A DNA stretch of 64,000 bases from an uncultured Clostridium sp. (GCF_937920395.1 NZ_CALEVF010000040.1:6377-70376); one strand, 5' to 3'; positions 16,583 to 26,432 are shown, counted from the first letter of the stretch. Made by a program: numbers and translations. The notes: generated from the sequence alone by a model not told the origin.

Positions 16583-18019
16583 TTAATCTTTTTTAATAAT
16601 GCACCAAACTGAATAGGAATTCCCATTAACAGTAAATTCACCATTGCCATCTTCTGCGATTATAATCTCTCCAGAAACATTGCCAGTTATATCTACAAAT
16701 GATTTACCTGATAAATTTTCTCCAACAAACATTTTTTTAGAACCACCATTATTTATATTAGAAATTAATGCAGCGAGTCCTTTTTCCCTTGTCCATCCTA
16801 CAAGATGTGCATCATCGAAATAATCATGCTGCCATCCATATGCAAAATCTCGCCTAGCTCTTAATAAGTTATCTAGTTCATTTTTTAGTGGTGGTATAGA
16901 ATTAGTTGGCATTCCGTAGTAATCTCCGAAGAATACACAAGGTATACCCTCTTTCCTTGTTAAAATAAAAGTATATGCTTGCAGTTTAAATGAATTATCT
17001 ACCCAAGATTCAAGAGATTGTCCAGGTTGGGTATCATGATTATCCACAAAAGTTACTGAGTTCTCCGGATAACAACTTATTAATGTATTTGACATTAAGT
17101 TTCTTAAATCATAGTTTTCCTTTTGATTTGCAGCTGTTAAAAAATTATAGTGAAGTGGTACATCGAAAACATTAAATATATGGGAAGTATTTTCGATATA
17201 CTTTTTCAAAGTGTTAATATCATTGTCCCAATATTCACCTACTGTAAAAAGCTCTTTCTTTGTAATATTTCTTATTTCATTAATCAGCTTTGTAAAAAAT
17301 TCAAATCCTATATGTTTTAGTGCATCTAATCTAAATCCGTCAAGGTGTGCGATTTCAACATACCATAATGCCCATTTTAAAAGTTCATCGTAAACTGCAG
17401 GGGAACTAACATCTATATCTGAAAGCATAAGGAAATCATAGTTACCATTTTCATCATCTACCTCAGAATCCCAGGCTTTACCAAGGCCGGTGAATTCAAA
17501 AATAGCACTTTCTTTTTTGTTCTGGTCCCAATCTACACCATCAAAACATTCCCAATTCCACTTAAAGTCAGAATAACTATTACCTCTTCCAGCGAAGTTG
17601 AATTTAGTCCATGCCTTTATATCATATTCACCAGATATTTTATTATTTCGATCTTTTGGGTCAACTTTAACTGCTTTTACCCATTCACTTTCATCTGCTC
17701 CACCCTTCTGGTTAAGAACTATATCTGCTAATATTTTAATGCCGTTTTTATGAGCCTCATCTATTGCATTTATATATTCATCTTTTGTACCATGTTTAGT
17801 TCGCACGGTTCCCTTTTGGTCAAATTCACCAAGATCATATAAGTCGTAAACATCATAGCCTACATCATTATTACCTCCTGCACCTTTATAGGCCGGTGGA
17901 AGCCAAAGAGTGTCTATGCCAACATCGCTTAACGTTTTACTGTGGTCTTTTAAAAAGTTCCAGTGTCCGCCATCGGGTGGTAAATTCCATTCAAAAAATT
18001 GCATTATAGTTTTATTCAT
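16583..18019 (-). CDS. amyS: cytoplasmic alpha-amylase (GH13)
   Basis: This enzyme hydrolyses alpha-1,4 bonds in starch, glycogen or maltodextrin. There is no signal peptide, so it acts inside the cell. GH13 motifs are complete: region II GFRLDALKH with the nucleophile Asp, region III GEYWD with the acid/base Glu, and region IV FVDNHDT with the third Asp. The opening MQFFEWNLPPDGGHW and the 478-residue length match the AmyS-type liquefying/cytoplasmic group. AAGGAGC precedes the ATG. It lies alone between a hydrolase and a LysR regulator. Confidence 0.94.
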   Translation of the reverse strand: MNKTIMQFFEWNLPPDGGHWNFLKDHSKTLSDVGIDTLWLPPAYKGAGGNNDVGYDVYDLYDLGEFDQKGTVRTKHGTKDEYINAIDEAHKNGIKILADIVLNQKGGADESEWVKAVKVDPKDRNNKISGEYDIKAWTKFNFAGRGNSYSDFKWNWECFDGVDWDQNKKESAIFEFTGLGKAWDSEVDDENGNYDFLMLSDIDVSSPAVYDELLKWALWYVEIAHLDGFRLDALKHIGFEFFTKLINEIRNITKKELFTVGEYWDNDINTLKKYIENTSHIFNVFDVPLHYNFLTAANQKENYDLRNLMSNTLISCYPENSVTFVDNHDTQPGQSLESWVDNSFKLQAYTFILTRKEGIPCVFFGDYYGMPTNSIPPLKNELDNLLRARRDFAYGWQHDYFDDAHLVGWTREKGLAALISNINNGGSKKMFVGENLSGKSFVDITGNVSGEIIIAEDGNGEFTVNGNSYSVWCIIKKD

Positions 18020-18053
18020 TTAAGTTAGCTCCTTTTATTTCTCTAATCGAGAT

Positions 18054-18950
18054 TTATTGGTTTTTAATATTTCTACAGCTGAACTTTTCTAGTTTTTCAA
18101 CAAATAATGTCGCAATCTTTGATAAGTTTTTCTCATGAACTAAGTAAGAAAAAAACCTATTGTATTTTGTCTCAGTAGCTATAATTTTAAGCTCATTATT
18201 AGTAGCAGCATCAGCAACTACTAAAGATGAGATGAAAGTCACACCTAAATTATTTTTAACAGCTTCTTTAATTGCATAATTACTTCCAAGTATAATAAAA
18301 TTTTTTGGTGATATACCTTCTGTATTTAAAAAAATATTTAGATACTCACCAGTACCAGAACCTTCTTCTCTATGCATCCAAGTTTGATTTGACAAGTTGG
18401 GTTTAAGTCCAATATTTTTATCATAGGTAAAAGAATTTGGAGTTACAATAACCATTGTATCTTTATAGAAATTTTTAGAGGTATAGTTATGTGCAGGTAC
18501 GCTGCCTTCAGTTAAAGCAATATCAATATCATAGTTTTTGAATTTTTCATAAATGTTATGGGTATTTTCAATAGCGACTTCTAGTTTTATGTTTGGAAAC
18601 TCTTTAATAAATTCTCCTAGTATTGAGGGAAGTAAGAATTCACCTATAGTCATGCTTGCACCAATTTTTAAGGTTCCTGATGTGGAATTATGATAATTGT
18701 CAAGTTCATCTTTTGTGTCATCTATTAGAGAGATTATTTGTTTAGCTTTTTTGTATAAAATTTCTCCAGTTTGTGTAATTAATATATTTCTTTGTTTGTT
18801 TGATCTTTCAATCAATCTTGTATTAAATTTTTTCTCTAGAAGTTTAATGTGTAAACTAACACTTGGTTGAGATATGTTGATAGTATTTGCAGCTTTTGTG
18901 AAGCTTTTTTTGTCGACAACAGTAATAAAAGTTTTTAATTCCTCAATCAA
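18054..18950 (-). CDS. LysR-family regulator (CysB/CysL-like)
   Basis: The N-terminal winged helix-turn-helix (FTKAANTINISQPSVSLHIKLLEKKF) and a periplasmic-binding-like effector domain are typical of LysR proteins. I choose the TTG at 18950 (IEELKTFITVV), because AGGGTGAT is spaced correctly for it and the family usually starts here. An upstream in-frame ATG at 18968 overlaps that ribosome site. It diverges from a sirohaem reductase with a palindrome between them, so it probably controls that gene in response to a sulphur or nitrogen metabolite (inference). Confidence 0.9.
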   Translation of the reverse strand: MIEELKTFITVVDKKSFTKAANTINISQPSVSLHIKLLEKKFNTRLIERSNKQRNILITQTGEILYKKAKQIISLIDDTKDELDNYHNSTSGTLKIGASMTIGEFLLPSILGEFIKEFPNIKLEVAIENTHNIYEKFKNYDIDIALTEGSVPAHNYTSKNFYKDTMVIVTPNSFTYDKNIGLKPNLSNQTWMHREEGSGTGEYLNIFLNTEGISPKNFIILGSNYAIKEAVKNNLGVTFISSLVVADAATNNELKIIATETKYNRFFSYLVHEKNLSKIATLFVEKLEKFSCRNIKNQ

Positions 18951-18972
18951 AATTATCACCCTATCCATTATA

Positions 18973-18988
18973 AATACTAATAAGTATT
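18973..18988. promoter_or_regulatory. palindromic LysR-type operator
   Basis: AATACT-AATA-AGTATT is a perfect palindrome midway between the divergent regulator and reductase genes. Its A/T-rich T-N11-A form fits LysR sites. Confidence 0.5.
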
Positions 18989-19054
18989 ATAGAAAACATG
19001 TATTATACTTATTGGTTAAAAACAAGTATACTATATTTAAAGGGATGTTGCAAT

Positions 19055-20623
19055 ATGAAAGGAATGATACAAATGAATAATTTAAATGAGATCCTTTTTT
19101 CCGAAATTGAAGAGTTTAGAGCACTTGGTAATAAGTTTTTAAGTGGCGAATTGAGTAAGATGGATTTTAAGGGAGCTTCCGGTGGTATGGGAGTATATGC
19201 CGAGCGTAGTGGAAAAACATTTATGGCAAGATTTAGAATGCCGGCAGGAATAGCGTCTATAAAGGATCTTAAATTAATTTATGATTTTGCAAATAGATAT
19301 AAAGTAGAAAGTATACATATAACTACTCGTCAAGCAATGCAATTACATGGAATTACTATAGATGAAGTTTGTAATATTATGAAGGAAGGAATAAATAAAG
19401 AATTGTACATAAGGGGTTCAGGTGGCAATTATCCTAGAAATGTTTCTGCATCACCATTATCTGGTGTAGAAAAAAATGAAGTTTTCGATATATCACCGTA
19501 TGCAACTGCGGTGGGGAAACATTTTTTAAATAAGATATATACATATAAGCTTCCTAGAAAATTCAAGGTTGCATTCTCAAGTAACGACAAGGATGAGTCA
19601 CATGTAACGGCTACTGATTTGGGTTTTTTAGCTGTTATTGAAAATGAAATCCAATATTTTAAGGTATATTTAGGTGGTGGAATGGGAAATAACTCAAGGT
19701 TATCTGTTTCAAGTGGTCAATTGATAAAGCCTGAAGATATTTTATACCATGTTGAAGCATTAACTGAGCTTTTCATTAATGAAGGTGACTATGTAAACAA
19801 GGGAAAGGCCCGTATAAGATATATTAAAGAAAGAATGGGCGATGAAAAATTCATAAAGTGTTACAATAGCTATTTGGAGAAGGTTAAGGCTGAAGGTAAT
19901 TTGAAAATTAAGGTAGAAACTAAGGTTTATGATAAGTCTGGCATTGAAACTTCTGTAAAAAACATAAGACTAATTTCACAAAAACAAATGGGTTTATATA
20001 GTGTGTATGTTCATCCAATGGGAGGACAATTAAAAACAGAGAATTTAAAACTAATAATAGATAAAATAGAAGATATGGACGATGTAGAAATAAGACTAAC
20101 TATGTCAGAAGGATTATATATTAGAAATCTTAATGGGGAAGAAGCTCAAACATTACTTGATTTAACAGTGGGAATGGGAGGAAATACTTCACTTGAATAT
20201 TCAACTTGTTGTATTGGAGTTCCAACATGTCAAATGGGAATATTAGAAAGTCAGAGCACTTTAAATGAGATTTTAAGTTATTTTAAAGAAAAAAACTTTA
20301 CAAAAGATATACTTCCTCCTGTTCATATATCAGGATGTACTAATTCTTGCTCTGTACATGAAATAGGAACAATTGGGTTTCGTGGTAAAAAGAAAAATAT
20401 TCAAAATGAACTTATAAATGTATTTGAATTACATTTTGGTGGGGAACTTGGAATAGGTAGAACAAAGCTTAGTAAAATCTATGGTGATATTAAACAAGTG
20501 GAAGTTCCAAATTTTTTATTTGAACTTGCAAGTGCTGTAGACAATTCAAGCAAAAACTTTGCTACTTGGATGAAACAAAATATAAATGAATTTAATAAAA
20601 TTGTGAGTAAATATATAGTATAA
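19055..20623 (+). CDS. sirohaem/[4Fe-4S] nitrite/sulphite reductase
   Basis: This is a six-electron reductase of the nitrite and sulphite reductase family. Two ferredoxin-like repeats and two sirohaem domains are visible. The cluster/sirohaem cysteines are in CCIGVPTCQMG and SGCTNSCSVHE. The family arginines are in ARFRMPAG and ITTRQAMQLHG. Two starts are possible: ATG 19055 (AAAGGGA) or ATG 19073 (AAAGGA); an ATG at 18998 lacks a ribosome site. Sequence does not decide between nitrite and sulphite. No electron-transfer subunit is adjacent. Confidence 0.9.
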   Translation: MKGMIQMNNLNEILFSEIEEFRALGNKFLSGELSKMDFKGASGGMGVYAERSGKTFMARFRMPAGIASIKDLKLIYDFANRYKVESIHITTRQAMQLHGITIDEVCNIMKEGINKELYIRGSGGNYPRNVSASPLSGVEKNEVFDISPYATAVGKHFLNKIYTYKLPRKFKVAFSSNDKDESHVTATDLGFLAVIENEIQYFKVYLGGGMGNNSRLSVSSGQLIKPEDILYHVEALTELFINEGDYVNKGKARIRYIKERMGDEKFIKCYNSYLEKVKAEGNLKIKVETKVYDKSGIETSVKNIRLISQKQMGLYSVYVHPMGGQLKTENLKLIIDKIEDMDDVEIRLTMSEGLYIRNLNGEEAQTLLDLTVGMGGNTSLEYSTCCIGVPTCQMGILESQSTLNEILSYFKEKNFTKDILPPVHISGCTNSCSVHEIGTIGFRGKKKNIQNELINVFELHFGGELGIGRTKLSKIYGDIKQVEVPNFLFELASAVDNSSKNFATWMKQNINEFNKIVSKYIV

Positions 20624-20682
20624 AAAAATTCCATATGATGGGATGTAACTAAAATTATGCAAATAACTTAGATAAGTAATTA

Positions 20683-20727
20683 AGAGTAGGGTATGTGGGT
20701 GTTAACCATGTATTCTATTCTTTTTTT
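20683..20727 (+). terminator. reductase terminator
   Basis: Positions 20683-20698 pair with 20706-20721 over 16 bp when G-U pairs are allowed, then a run of T. On the minus strand these would be A-C mismatches, so it is directional. Confidence 0.75.
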
Positions 20728-20924
20728 GAGTAATTAAATGTAAATCACATGTTTTAATAATAATTTATTTATATGCTATAGATAGGTTAATGAGAAAACG
20801 ACTAATAAGCAACTTTAAATACATATATATTAAGCATTTATGACTATTTGAATTATAACATTAATTAGCCGACATTAAAGCTATGAATTTGGCTATATTT
20901 AGCTATAAATATGGAAATTATAGG

Positions 20925-20953
20925 TTGAAATCTTAGAATTAATAATATATAAT
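20925..20953 (+). promoter_or_regulatory. sigma-A promoter of the KimA-like gene
   Basis: TTGAAA, a 17-nt spacer and TATAAT lie 43 bp before the start. The predicted leader is only about 35 nt. I see no c-di-AMP riboswitch in the 20624-20995 gap. Confidence 0.7.
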
Positions 20954-20995
20954 AGAGCAATATTGTATTAATAAATTCGATTACAGAGGTGCATT

Positions 20996-22834
20996 ATGTT
21001 TTCAAAAATAAGAGAAGTACTAATAGGTAAAACATTAAAAACAGAAGAATTAGAAGGGGAAAAATTAAACGTATTGTGGGGATTACCTATATTATCAAGT
21101 GATGCTGTTTCTTCCGTTGCATATGCAGGTGAGGAAATTTTAATTGTGTTAATTGGAGTTATGGGCTCTATGGCATATAAATATATGTTTTATGCTGCAG
21201 TGTGTATTGTTTTGCTACTGCTCATACTTGTTTTTTCATACATGCAGACTATTGATAGCTACCCATCTGGTGGAGGATCATACATAGTTGCAAAAGATAA
21301 TCTAGGAGTAACCCCAGGGCTTACAGCGGGAGCAGCGCTTACTATAGGGTATGTACTTACAGTTGCTGTTAGTATAAGTGCCGGAACTGCTGCGATAACA
21401 TCAGCAATGCCATTTTTGTATAAGTACAAAGTATCTATAGCACTATTAATGTTATTAATTATAACAATAGGAAATTTAAGAGGAACGAAGGAATCATCTA
21501 AACTTTTTGGAGTTCCAACATACATATTCATAGGTTCTTGTGTAGTGCTTATTGTTACTGGTTTTGTTAGACATTATATTTTTGGATATTCGCCACAAGC
21601 TTTATTTTCAATGCCAAAGCAAGTAGGTGACATTACTTTATTCCTATTTCTTCGCGCATTTGCTTCAGGATGTAGTGGTTTAACAGGAGTTGAAGCTGTA
21701 AGTAATGGTATACCTAATTTTCAAGAACCATCACAAAAAAATGCGAAAATTGTTCTGGTTTTACTAGGAGGGTTAGTATTTTTTATTTTTATAGGAATAT
21801 CTTTTCTAGCAACAATTTATAATGCAGTACCTGTTAGTAATATGACTGTGCTTGCTCAAATTACTCAACAAGTTTTTGGGAAAAATATTATGTTTTACTT
21901 TATTCAAGTAATCACTGCAGTTATTTTAATAATGGCTGCAAACACATCTTATGCAGGTCTGCCATTATTACTTTCATTAATGGGGAATGATGGGTATGCT
22001 CCAAGGCAATTTTCTCAAAGAGGAAAAAGATTAAGTTTTTCAAATGGAATAATAGTACTAGCTGTAGCTTCCGCTATATTAATTATTGTATTTCAAGGCG
22101 ATACTCATGCACTTTTACCATTATATGCAATCGGTGTATTTATATCTTTTACACTTTCCCAGGTAGGAATGTTTTTAAAATGGAAAAGGGATAAAACAGT
22201 TGGTTGGAAATTTAAGGCGGCTGTAAATGGATTTGGTGCTATTGTAACTTTTATTACTGTAATACTTATAGGTATTACAAAGTTTATGGATGGAGCTTGG
22301 ATAGTTTGTATTATATTGCCTTTGCTTGTCTATTTTATGTTAAAAATTAAGAATCATTATACCCATGTAGTAGAGCAAATAAGATTAACAAATGATCTAA
22401 GACCCAAAGTGGGGGCAATAACAAACAATGATCAACATGTAATAATTCTTTTAGGCACATTAAATAAATCATTCCTAAAGGCATTAAACTGTGCTAGATG
22501 TTTATCACAAAATGTGGTTGCTTTTCATGTATCAACTGATCCAGAAATCACTCAAAAACTAAAAAGAAAATGGAAAGAGTATAATCCGGGAATCCCATTA
22601 ATAATAGAGCATTCCTCATATAGGGACGTAATGGAACCATTAATGAATTTTATACAATCTGAAGAACGTTCTTCAAAACATGGAGAAACTGTGACAGTAG
22701 TGTTAACACAATTTGTTATAACTAGATGGTGGCATAATTTACTTCATAACCAAACAGGGTATTTTATAAAAAGTCAATTATATAAAAATAGAAATGTGGC
22801 AGTTCTTACTGTGCCATATATAATAAAAGAGTAG
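20996..22834 (+). CDS. kimA: KimA-like potassium importer (APC superfamily)
   Basis: This 612-residue protein has about 12 hydrophobic helices followed by a cytoplasmic C-terminal domain of about 150 residues. The order and length match Bacillus KimA (YdaO), a K+/H+ symporter shut by c-di-AMP. Signatures include SSDAVSSVAYAGEE near the start, DSYPSGGGSYIVAKDNLG, and SGLTGVEAVSNGIPNF. GAGGTG precedes the ATG. It is monocistronic, with a sigma-A promoter and a strong palindromic terminator. Another APC substrate cannot be excluded. Confidence 0.83.
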   Translation: MFSKIREVLIGKTLKTEELEGEKLNVLWGLPILSSDAVSSVAYAGEEILIVLIGVMGSMAYKYMFYAAVCIVLLLLILVFSYMQTIDSYPSGGGSYIVAKDNLGVTPGLTAGAALTIGYVLTVAVSISAGTAAITSAMPFLYKYKVSIALLMLLIITIGNLRGTKESSKLFGVPTYIFIGSCVVLIVTGFVRHYIFGYSPQALFSMPKQVGDITLFLFLRAFASGCSGLTGVEAVSNGIPNFQEPSQKNAKIVLVLLGGLVFFIFIGISFLATIYNAVPVSNMTVLAQITQQVFGKNIMFYFIQVITAVILIMAANTSYAGLPLLLSLMGNDGYAPRQFSQRGKRLSFSNGIIVLAVASAILIIVFQGDTHALLPLYAIGVFISFTLSQVGMFLKWKRDKTVGWKFKAAVNGFGAIVTFITVILIGITKFMDGAWIVCIILPLLVYFMLKIKNHYTHVVEQIRLTNDLRPKVGAITNNDQHVIILLGTLNKSFLKALNCARCLSQNVVAFHVSTDPEITQKLKRKWKEYNPGIPLIIEHSSYRDVMEPLMNFIQSEERSSKHGETVTVVLTQFVITRWWHNLLHNQTGYFIKSQLYKNRNVAVLTVPYIIKE

Positions 22835-22837
22835 AAA

Positions 22838-22873
22838 CTAAAAAATCATTAGCCTAGGCTAATGATTTTTTAG
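22838..22873. terminator. bidirectional terminator, perfect 36-nt palindrome
   Basis: A perfect inverted repeat (CTAAAAAATCATTAG arms meeting at CCTAGG) with A/T tracts on both sides serves the convergent genes. It overlaps the stop codon of the minus-strand gene. Confidence 0.9.
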
Positions 22874-23859
22874 TTCTTTTTAAGTGCATAAAATCCAAAA
22901 ATTATACAGGAGTAAAAAGTAATTAATCTCCATAATAATATGCCGGCCATTATATTGCTAGCGGCAAAAAACATGCTAAAGCATATATAGAAAGCACCTT
23001 CGGCTCCACCCATGGCTCCGGGTGATGGTATAACAGCTGTTATCATCATTATGAATGCAGTTCCAGCTATCATACTACCAATGCTAGCACCGTGCATTCC
23101 AAAACTAAGATAAATAAAATAGGGGATAATAAAATATATTGTTAGCTGCAGCGTTGTATAAATAGTAGCTGTAAAAATTAATCTTTTACTATGTTTCGCT
23201 ATTTGCATATTATCATGAAATTGATCTAAATTTTCATTAATATCTTTTTCTAATTTTGATATATTTTTTACAAGTTTGAATTTTCGTAATATTTTAGATA
23301 AGATCATTATAAATTTATGTGTTAATTTACGATATTTTGAAAAAACAATTAAACATACAATTACACTAGCATGAACTAAAAATCCTACTGCTATTAAATA
23401 AAATAAATTGCTGGTTTTTCGCCTAAAAAAATCTAATTTCCAAAATATAAGAACTAGTGAGTATATAGTTAATATAGCTTGATACATAATAAATTTAATC
23501 ATGAGTGCTGAACCAGCTTTGCCAGCACCTACTCCTTGTTTTGTAAGTGCATATAACTGCATTGGCTGACCGCCAGAGGCAAAGGGAGTGATTGAATTAA
23601 AATATTGTCCAATAAGAGTGACTTTAAAAGCTTCTTTAAATTTATAGTCCTTTTTCATTAAAAATACAGTTAACTGCAAGATTTTAGCTTCAAAAACCCA
23701 ATATAAAAACATGGAGAAAACAGCTGCAATTAACCATTGAATATGCAAGTGATTCATTTGATGAATTAAATCCATCCAACCATGTGTAAATACAATTAAT
23801 AGTATAAAAATACCTACAGAGGCTATTCCCAATATCAAATTAAATTTATATTTTTTCAT
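22870..23859 (-). CDS. lysylphosphatidylglycerol-synthase-type transmembrane protein (YbhN/UPF0104)
   Basis: The 329-residue protein has about 8 membrane helices and the family signature GQYFNSITPFASGGQPMQ. Near the C-terminus is PSPGAMGGAEGAF. It matches the membrane (flippase-like) half of MprF and stand-alone YbhN-type proteins. The aminoacyl-transferase domain of MprF is absent. A role in moving a lipid or glycolipid across the membrane is inferred. GGTAGG precedes the ATG. Convergent with the KimA-like gene. Confidence 0.85.
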   Translation of the reverse strand: MKKYKFNLILGIASVGIFILLIVFTHGWMDLIHQMNHLHIQWLIAAVFSMFLYWVFEAKILQLTVFLMKKDYKFKEAFKVTLIGQYFNSITPFASGGQPMQLYALTKQGVGAGKAGSALMIKFIMYQAILTIYSLVLIFWKLDFFRRKTSNLFYLIAVGFLVHASVIVCLIVFSKYRKLTHKFIMILSKILRKFKLVKNISKLEKDINENLDQFHDNMQIAKHSKRLIFTATIYTTLQLTIYFIIPYFIYLSFGMHGASIGSMIAGTAFIMMITAVIPSPGAMGGAEGAFYICFSMFFAASNIMAGILLWRLITFYSCIIFGFYALKKN

Positions 23860-23929
23860 TAATTTACCTACCCTTTATTAATAATACTTTTATAAAAAAA
23901 CTTAAATACAGCTACATTATCTAAATTTA

Positions 23930-24406
23930 CTAGAGAACTTTATAGAAGGTTAACATGACATTCTCAGGTAATCTTGTAGCATAACATACAAAAATAGTGT
24001 TCATCATCCACTTATATTTTTCACTGTAAGTTTCAAAGATGGGAATTGTACGGAAATAGTAAACACTAGGATCAACAAATTTACCAGCTTTTACATCTTC
24101 TATATATTTAGATGGCACTGTACGAAGACCATTGTTTTCAATGTAAATGGTAGCCCCATCATCTAACTCAATAGCATATCTAGCTGAAAGCTCACATTTC
24201 CCATCTGGCCTAATAACTTGACTGTCAATTCCTCCTGGAAGTACTTTTCCTTTAAACCCAATACCAGTTACATCACCAGATAAAATAGGAATTAATTGAC
24301 GTCTTCCAACTATTTCATCTTGTCCAACTAGAATAGGTTTATCAACTACAATTAGAATGCTAAATACTTCAACGTAACCTATTTCTTTAATATCAACAGT
24401 TTCCAT
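23930..24406 (-). CDS. DUF3237 family protein
   Basis: This protein of about 158 residues matches DUF3237. Family stretches are GRRQLIPILSGDVTG, GIDSQVIRPDGKCELSARY and the C-terminal YYFRTIPIFET. The fold is expected to be a small beta barrel and the function is unknown. ATG 24406 is preferred because AAGGAG is spaced correctly for it; a GTG three codons upstream lies too close. No membrane segment is seen. It is flanked by two membrane-protein genes on the same strand but with gaps that suggest separate transcription. Confidence 0.8.
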   Translation of the reverse strand: METVDIKEIGYVEVFSILIVVDKPILVGQDEIVGRRQLIPILSGDVTGIGFKGKVLPGGIDSQVIRPDGKCELSARYAIELDDGATIYIENNGLRTVPSKYIEDVKAGKFVDPSVYYFRTIPIFETYSEKYKWMMNTIFVCYATRLPENVMLTFYKVL

Positions 24407-24575
24407 TAGTTTCACTCCTTATAATTTTTCATTTGTTAAATTTTCTAGATAATATTTCCCTTTAAGTACAATTATGTCTTAAATATTATATCACGAAAAA
24501 TTAAAACACATTCTTAAATATATCATATATTATTATTTGAATATTAATATGTGTCATGAGTTTGTAAATAAAAAG

Positions 24576-24606
24576 AGGAGAGTGATTATATTAAAAACAC
24601 CCTCCT
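24576..24606 (-). terminator. terminator of the YitT-family gene
   Basis: On the minus strand AGGAGGGTG pairs with CACTCTCCT (one G-U), then CTTTTTATTT. Confidence 0.8.
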
Positions 24607-24629
24607 AAAATCATTATTTTATTTATAAT

Positions 24630-25487
24630 TTAATGTATAGCTTTCTTTTTATAACTCTTTCCAGTTGTTTCAACACTACCTATAGTTATGAATGCATCAT
24701 CATCAAAACCATTAACAATAGATTTTAGTTTAGAAATTTCTAGTCGAGATACAACTACATAAATTACATTTTTATATTCTCCTTCTTTTCCGCCTTTGCC
24801 GTAAAGGTAAGTCATACCACGACCAAGTCTTGCCATTATTGCCTCAGAGATTTCTTCATGTTTATCTGAAATAATCACTACAGCTTTTGATTCATCAGTA
24901 CCTTCAATGATAATGTCAATAACTTTGATTACTATAAAATATGTTATTAAAGAATACATGGCTCTATCCCAACCAAAAATCAAGCCTGCTGAAAGTAATA
25001 TAAAGAAATTGAAGAACATAATTATCTCTCCAACTGAAAATTTAATTCTTTTGTCAAGTATTATTGCTACAATCTCTGTGCCATCAGTTGATCCACCACT
25101 TCTCATTATGAGTCCTATGCCTAGTCCAACTAGTATTCCACCAAAAACTGCTGCAAGTAGTATATCATGCGTTATTCCGGGAATTGGTTTAAGGATTGAT
25201 ACACCTATAGAATAGCATATTACAGAAAAGATAGTTGATATGGTAAATGTTTTTCCAATTTGTTTATATCCGATTATGAAAAATGGTATATTTAGTATAA
25301 AAGTAAGTAGTCCAAGTGGTACGTTGATAAAGTGATTTGCCATAATTGATATTCCAACAACGCCTCCATCAATTATGTTGTTAGGTATTAAAAATATTTC
25401 TAAGCCGATTGAATATAGTGTTGCGCCAAGCATTATAATAATTACTTTACTACAGCTAGCGTAAAATTTTCTGAAGCGTTTAGTCAT
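24630..25487 (-). CDS. YitT family membrane protein (DUF161/DUF2179)
   Basis: The 285-residue protein has an N-terminal block of about 5-6 helices (the YitT membrane domain, with IDGGVVGIS and RSGGSTDGTEIVA) and a C-terminal DUF2179 domain (VVISDKHEEISEAIMARLGRGMTYLYGKGG). The family is widespread in Firmicutes and its substrate is unknown. The glycine-rich GxxTDGT motifs suggest a transport role (inference). GAGAGG precedes the ATG. A terminator follows, so the gene appears to stand alone. Confidence 0.88.
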   Translation of the reverse strand: MTKRFRKFYASCSKVIIIMLGATLYSIGLEIFLIPNNIIDGGVVGISIMANHFINVPLGLLTFILNIPFFIIGYKQIGKTFTISTIFSVICYSIGVSILKPIPGITHDILLAAVFGGILVGLGIGLIMRSGGSTDGTEIVAIILDKRIKFSVGEIIMFFNFFILLSAGLIFGWDRAMYSLITYFIVIKVIDIIIEGTDESKAVVIISDKHEEISEAIMARLGRGMTYLYGKGGKEGEYKNVIYVVVSRLEISKLKSIVNGFDDDAFITIGSVETTGKSYKKKAIH

Positions 25488-25676
25488 CGAATAACCTCTC
25501 TTTTTAAATACGTACCTTAATTATAACGTATTTTTACATTTCATTCAAGTTGATTTGAGCAATAGACTATATTTTCTGAAAATTACGATAAAAAGAATAT
25601 CATATATTCTATCTTAGCGGTTATACTGCATAGACTTAGATATGGTAACATTTTGAGAAAATGGAGGGCTTTATTG

Positions 25677-26432
25677 ATGTTTACTAATTTTAATGTGCTT
25701 ATTCACATAAGTAATATAGGATTCTTTACTGCATGGATTGGAACAATGATGGGAATACTACTTTGTTTTATTACTAAAGATAATGGTAGAAGATTTAAAG
25801 GTACTGTTTTGGGGTTTCTTGGAGGCCTTATGCTTGCTATAATTTGCTTCGATTTAATTCCAGAAGCATTTGAAAATGGTAATGTGTATATAGCAACAAT
25901 TGGTATATTTATTGGACTTATTACTGCATTATTAATTGATAGTGGTGTTAGTTATCTTAATTTTGAAAATTCAGATGGTAAAAAACAGAGATATTTAAAA
26001 GTAGCTCTTTTTATGGCGATAGGTTCAGGAATACATAATATACCCGCTGGAATTGCATTAGGTTCACTTTTAAATATTTCCTATACGAGGGGTTTCCAGT
26101 TAGCAATTGCTCTGCTTCTCCATGGAATACCTGAAGGACTTACCTTAGGAATGTATCTTAAAGAAGGAGGTGCTAAAATATATACCGTAATACTATTTTC
26201 AGTATTTACTTCTATACCGATGGGCATAGGTGCTTTAATGGGAGGAATTTTAAATAGTGTATCACCTATAATTATTTCAATTAGCCTATCATTTGCTGCT
26301 GGTTTAATATTATATACTGTTTGCAAAGAGATAATACCTGAATCCATTGGACTCTGGAGGGGTAGATTATCTGCAAGTGGCACAGTTCTTGGAATAATAT
26401 TAGGTAAAATCTTTGTTACAATAATGCACTAA
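25677..26432 (+). CDS. ZIP-family divalent metal transporter
   Basis: ZIP proteins bring Zn2+ or similar divalent metals into the cytoplasm. About 8 membrane helices are visible. The helix IV and V metal motifs read GIHNIPAGIALG and HGIPEGLTLG, with the conserved His and the Glu of HGIPEG in place; helix IV has Ala where Glu is common. I start at ATG 25677, 9 nt after GGAGG. A TTG at 25653 lies before the ribosome site. No metalloregulator site was recognised upstream. Confidence 0.88.
   Translation: MFTNFNVLIHISNIGFFTAWIGTMMGILLCFITKDNGRRFKGTVLGFLGGLMLAIICFDLIPEAFENGNVYIATIGIFIGLITALLIDSGVSYLNFENSDGKKQRYLKVALFMAIGSGIHNIPAGIALGSLLNISYTRGFQLAIALLLHGIPEGLTLGMYLKEGGAKIYTVILFSVFTSIPMGIGALMGGILNSVSPIIISISLSFAAGLILYTVCKEIIPESIGLWRGRLSASGTVLGIILGKIFVTIMH

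Noticed and set aside
18998-19054. Earlier ATG for the sirohaem reductase
   Set aside because: No ribosome site precedes it and it would place the start inside the divergent promoter/operator region.
20880-20924. Repeated AGCTATAAAT/GGCTATATTT elements before the KimA-like gene as a riboswitch
   Set aside because: They lie upstream of the predicted sigma-A promoter and show none of the conserved c-di-AMP aptamer blocks.
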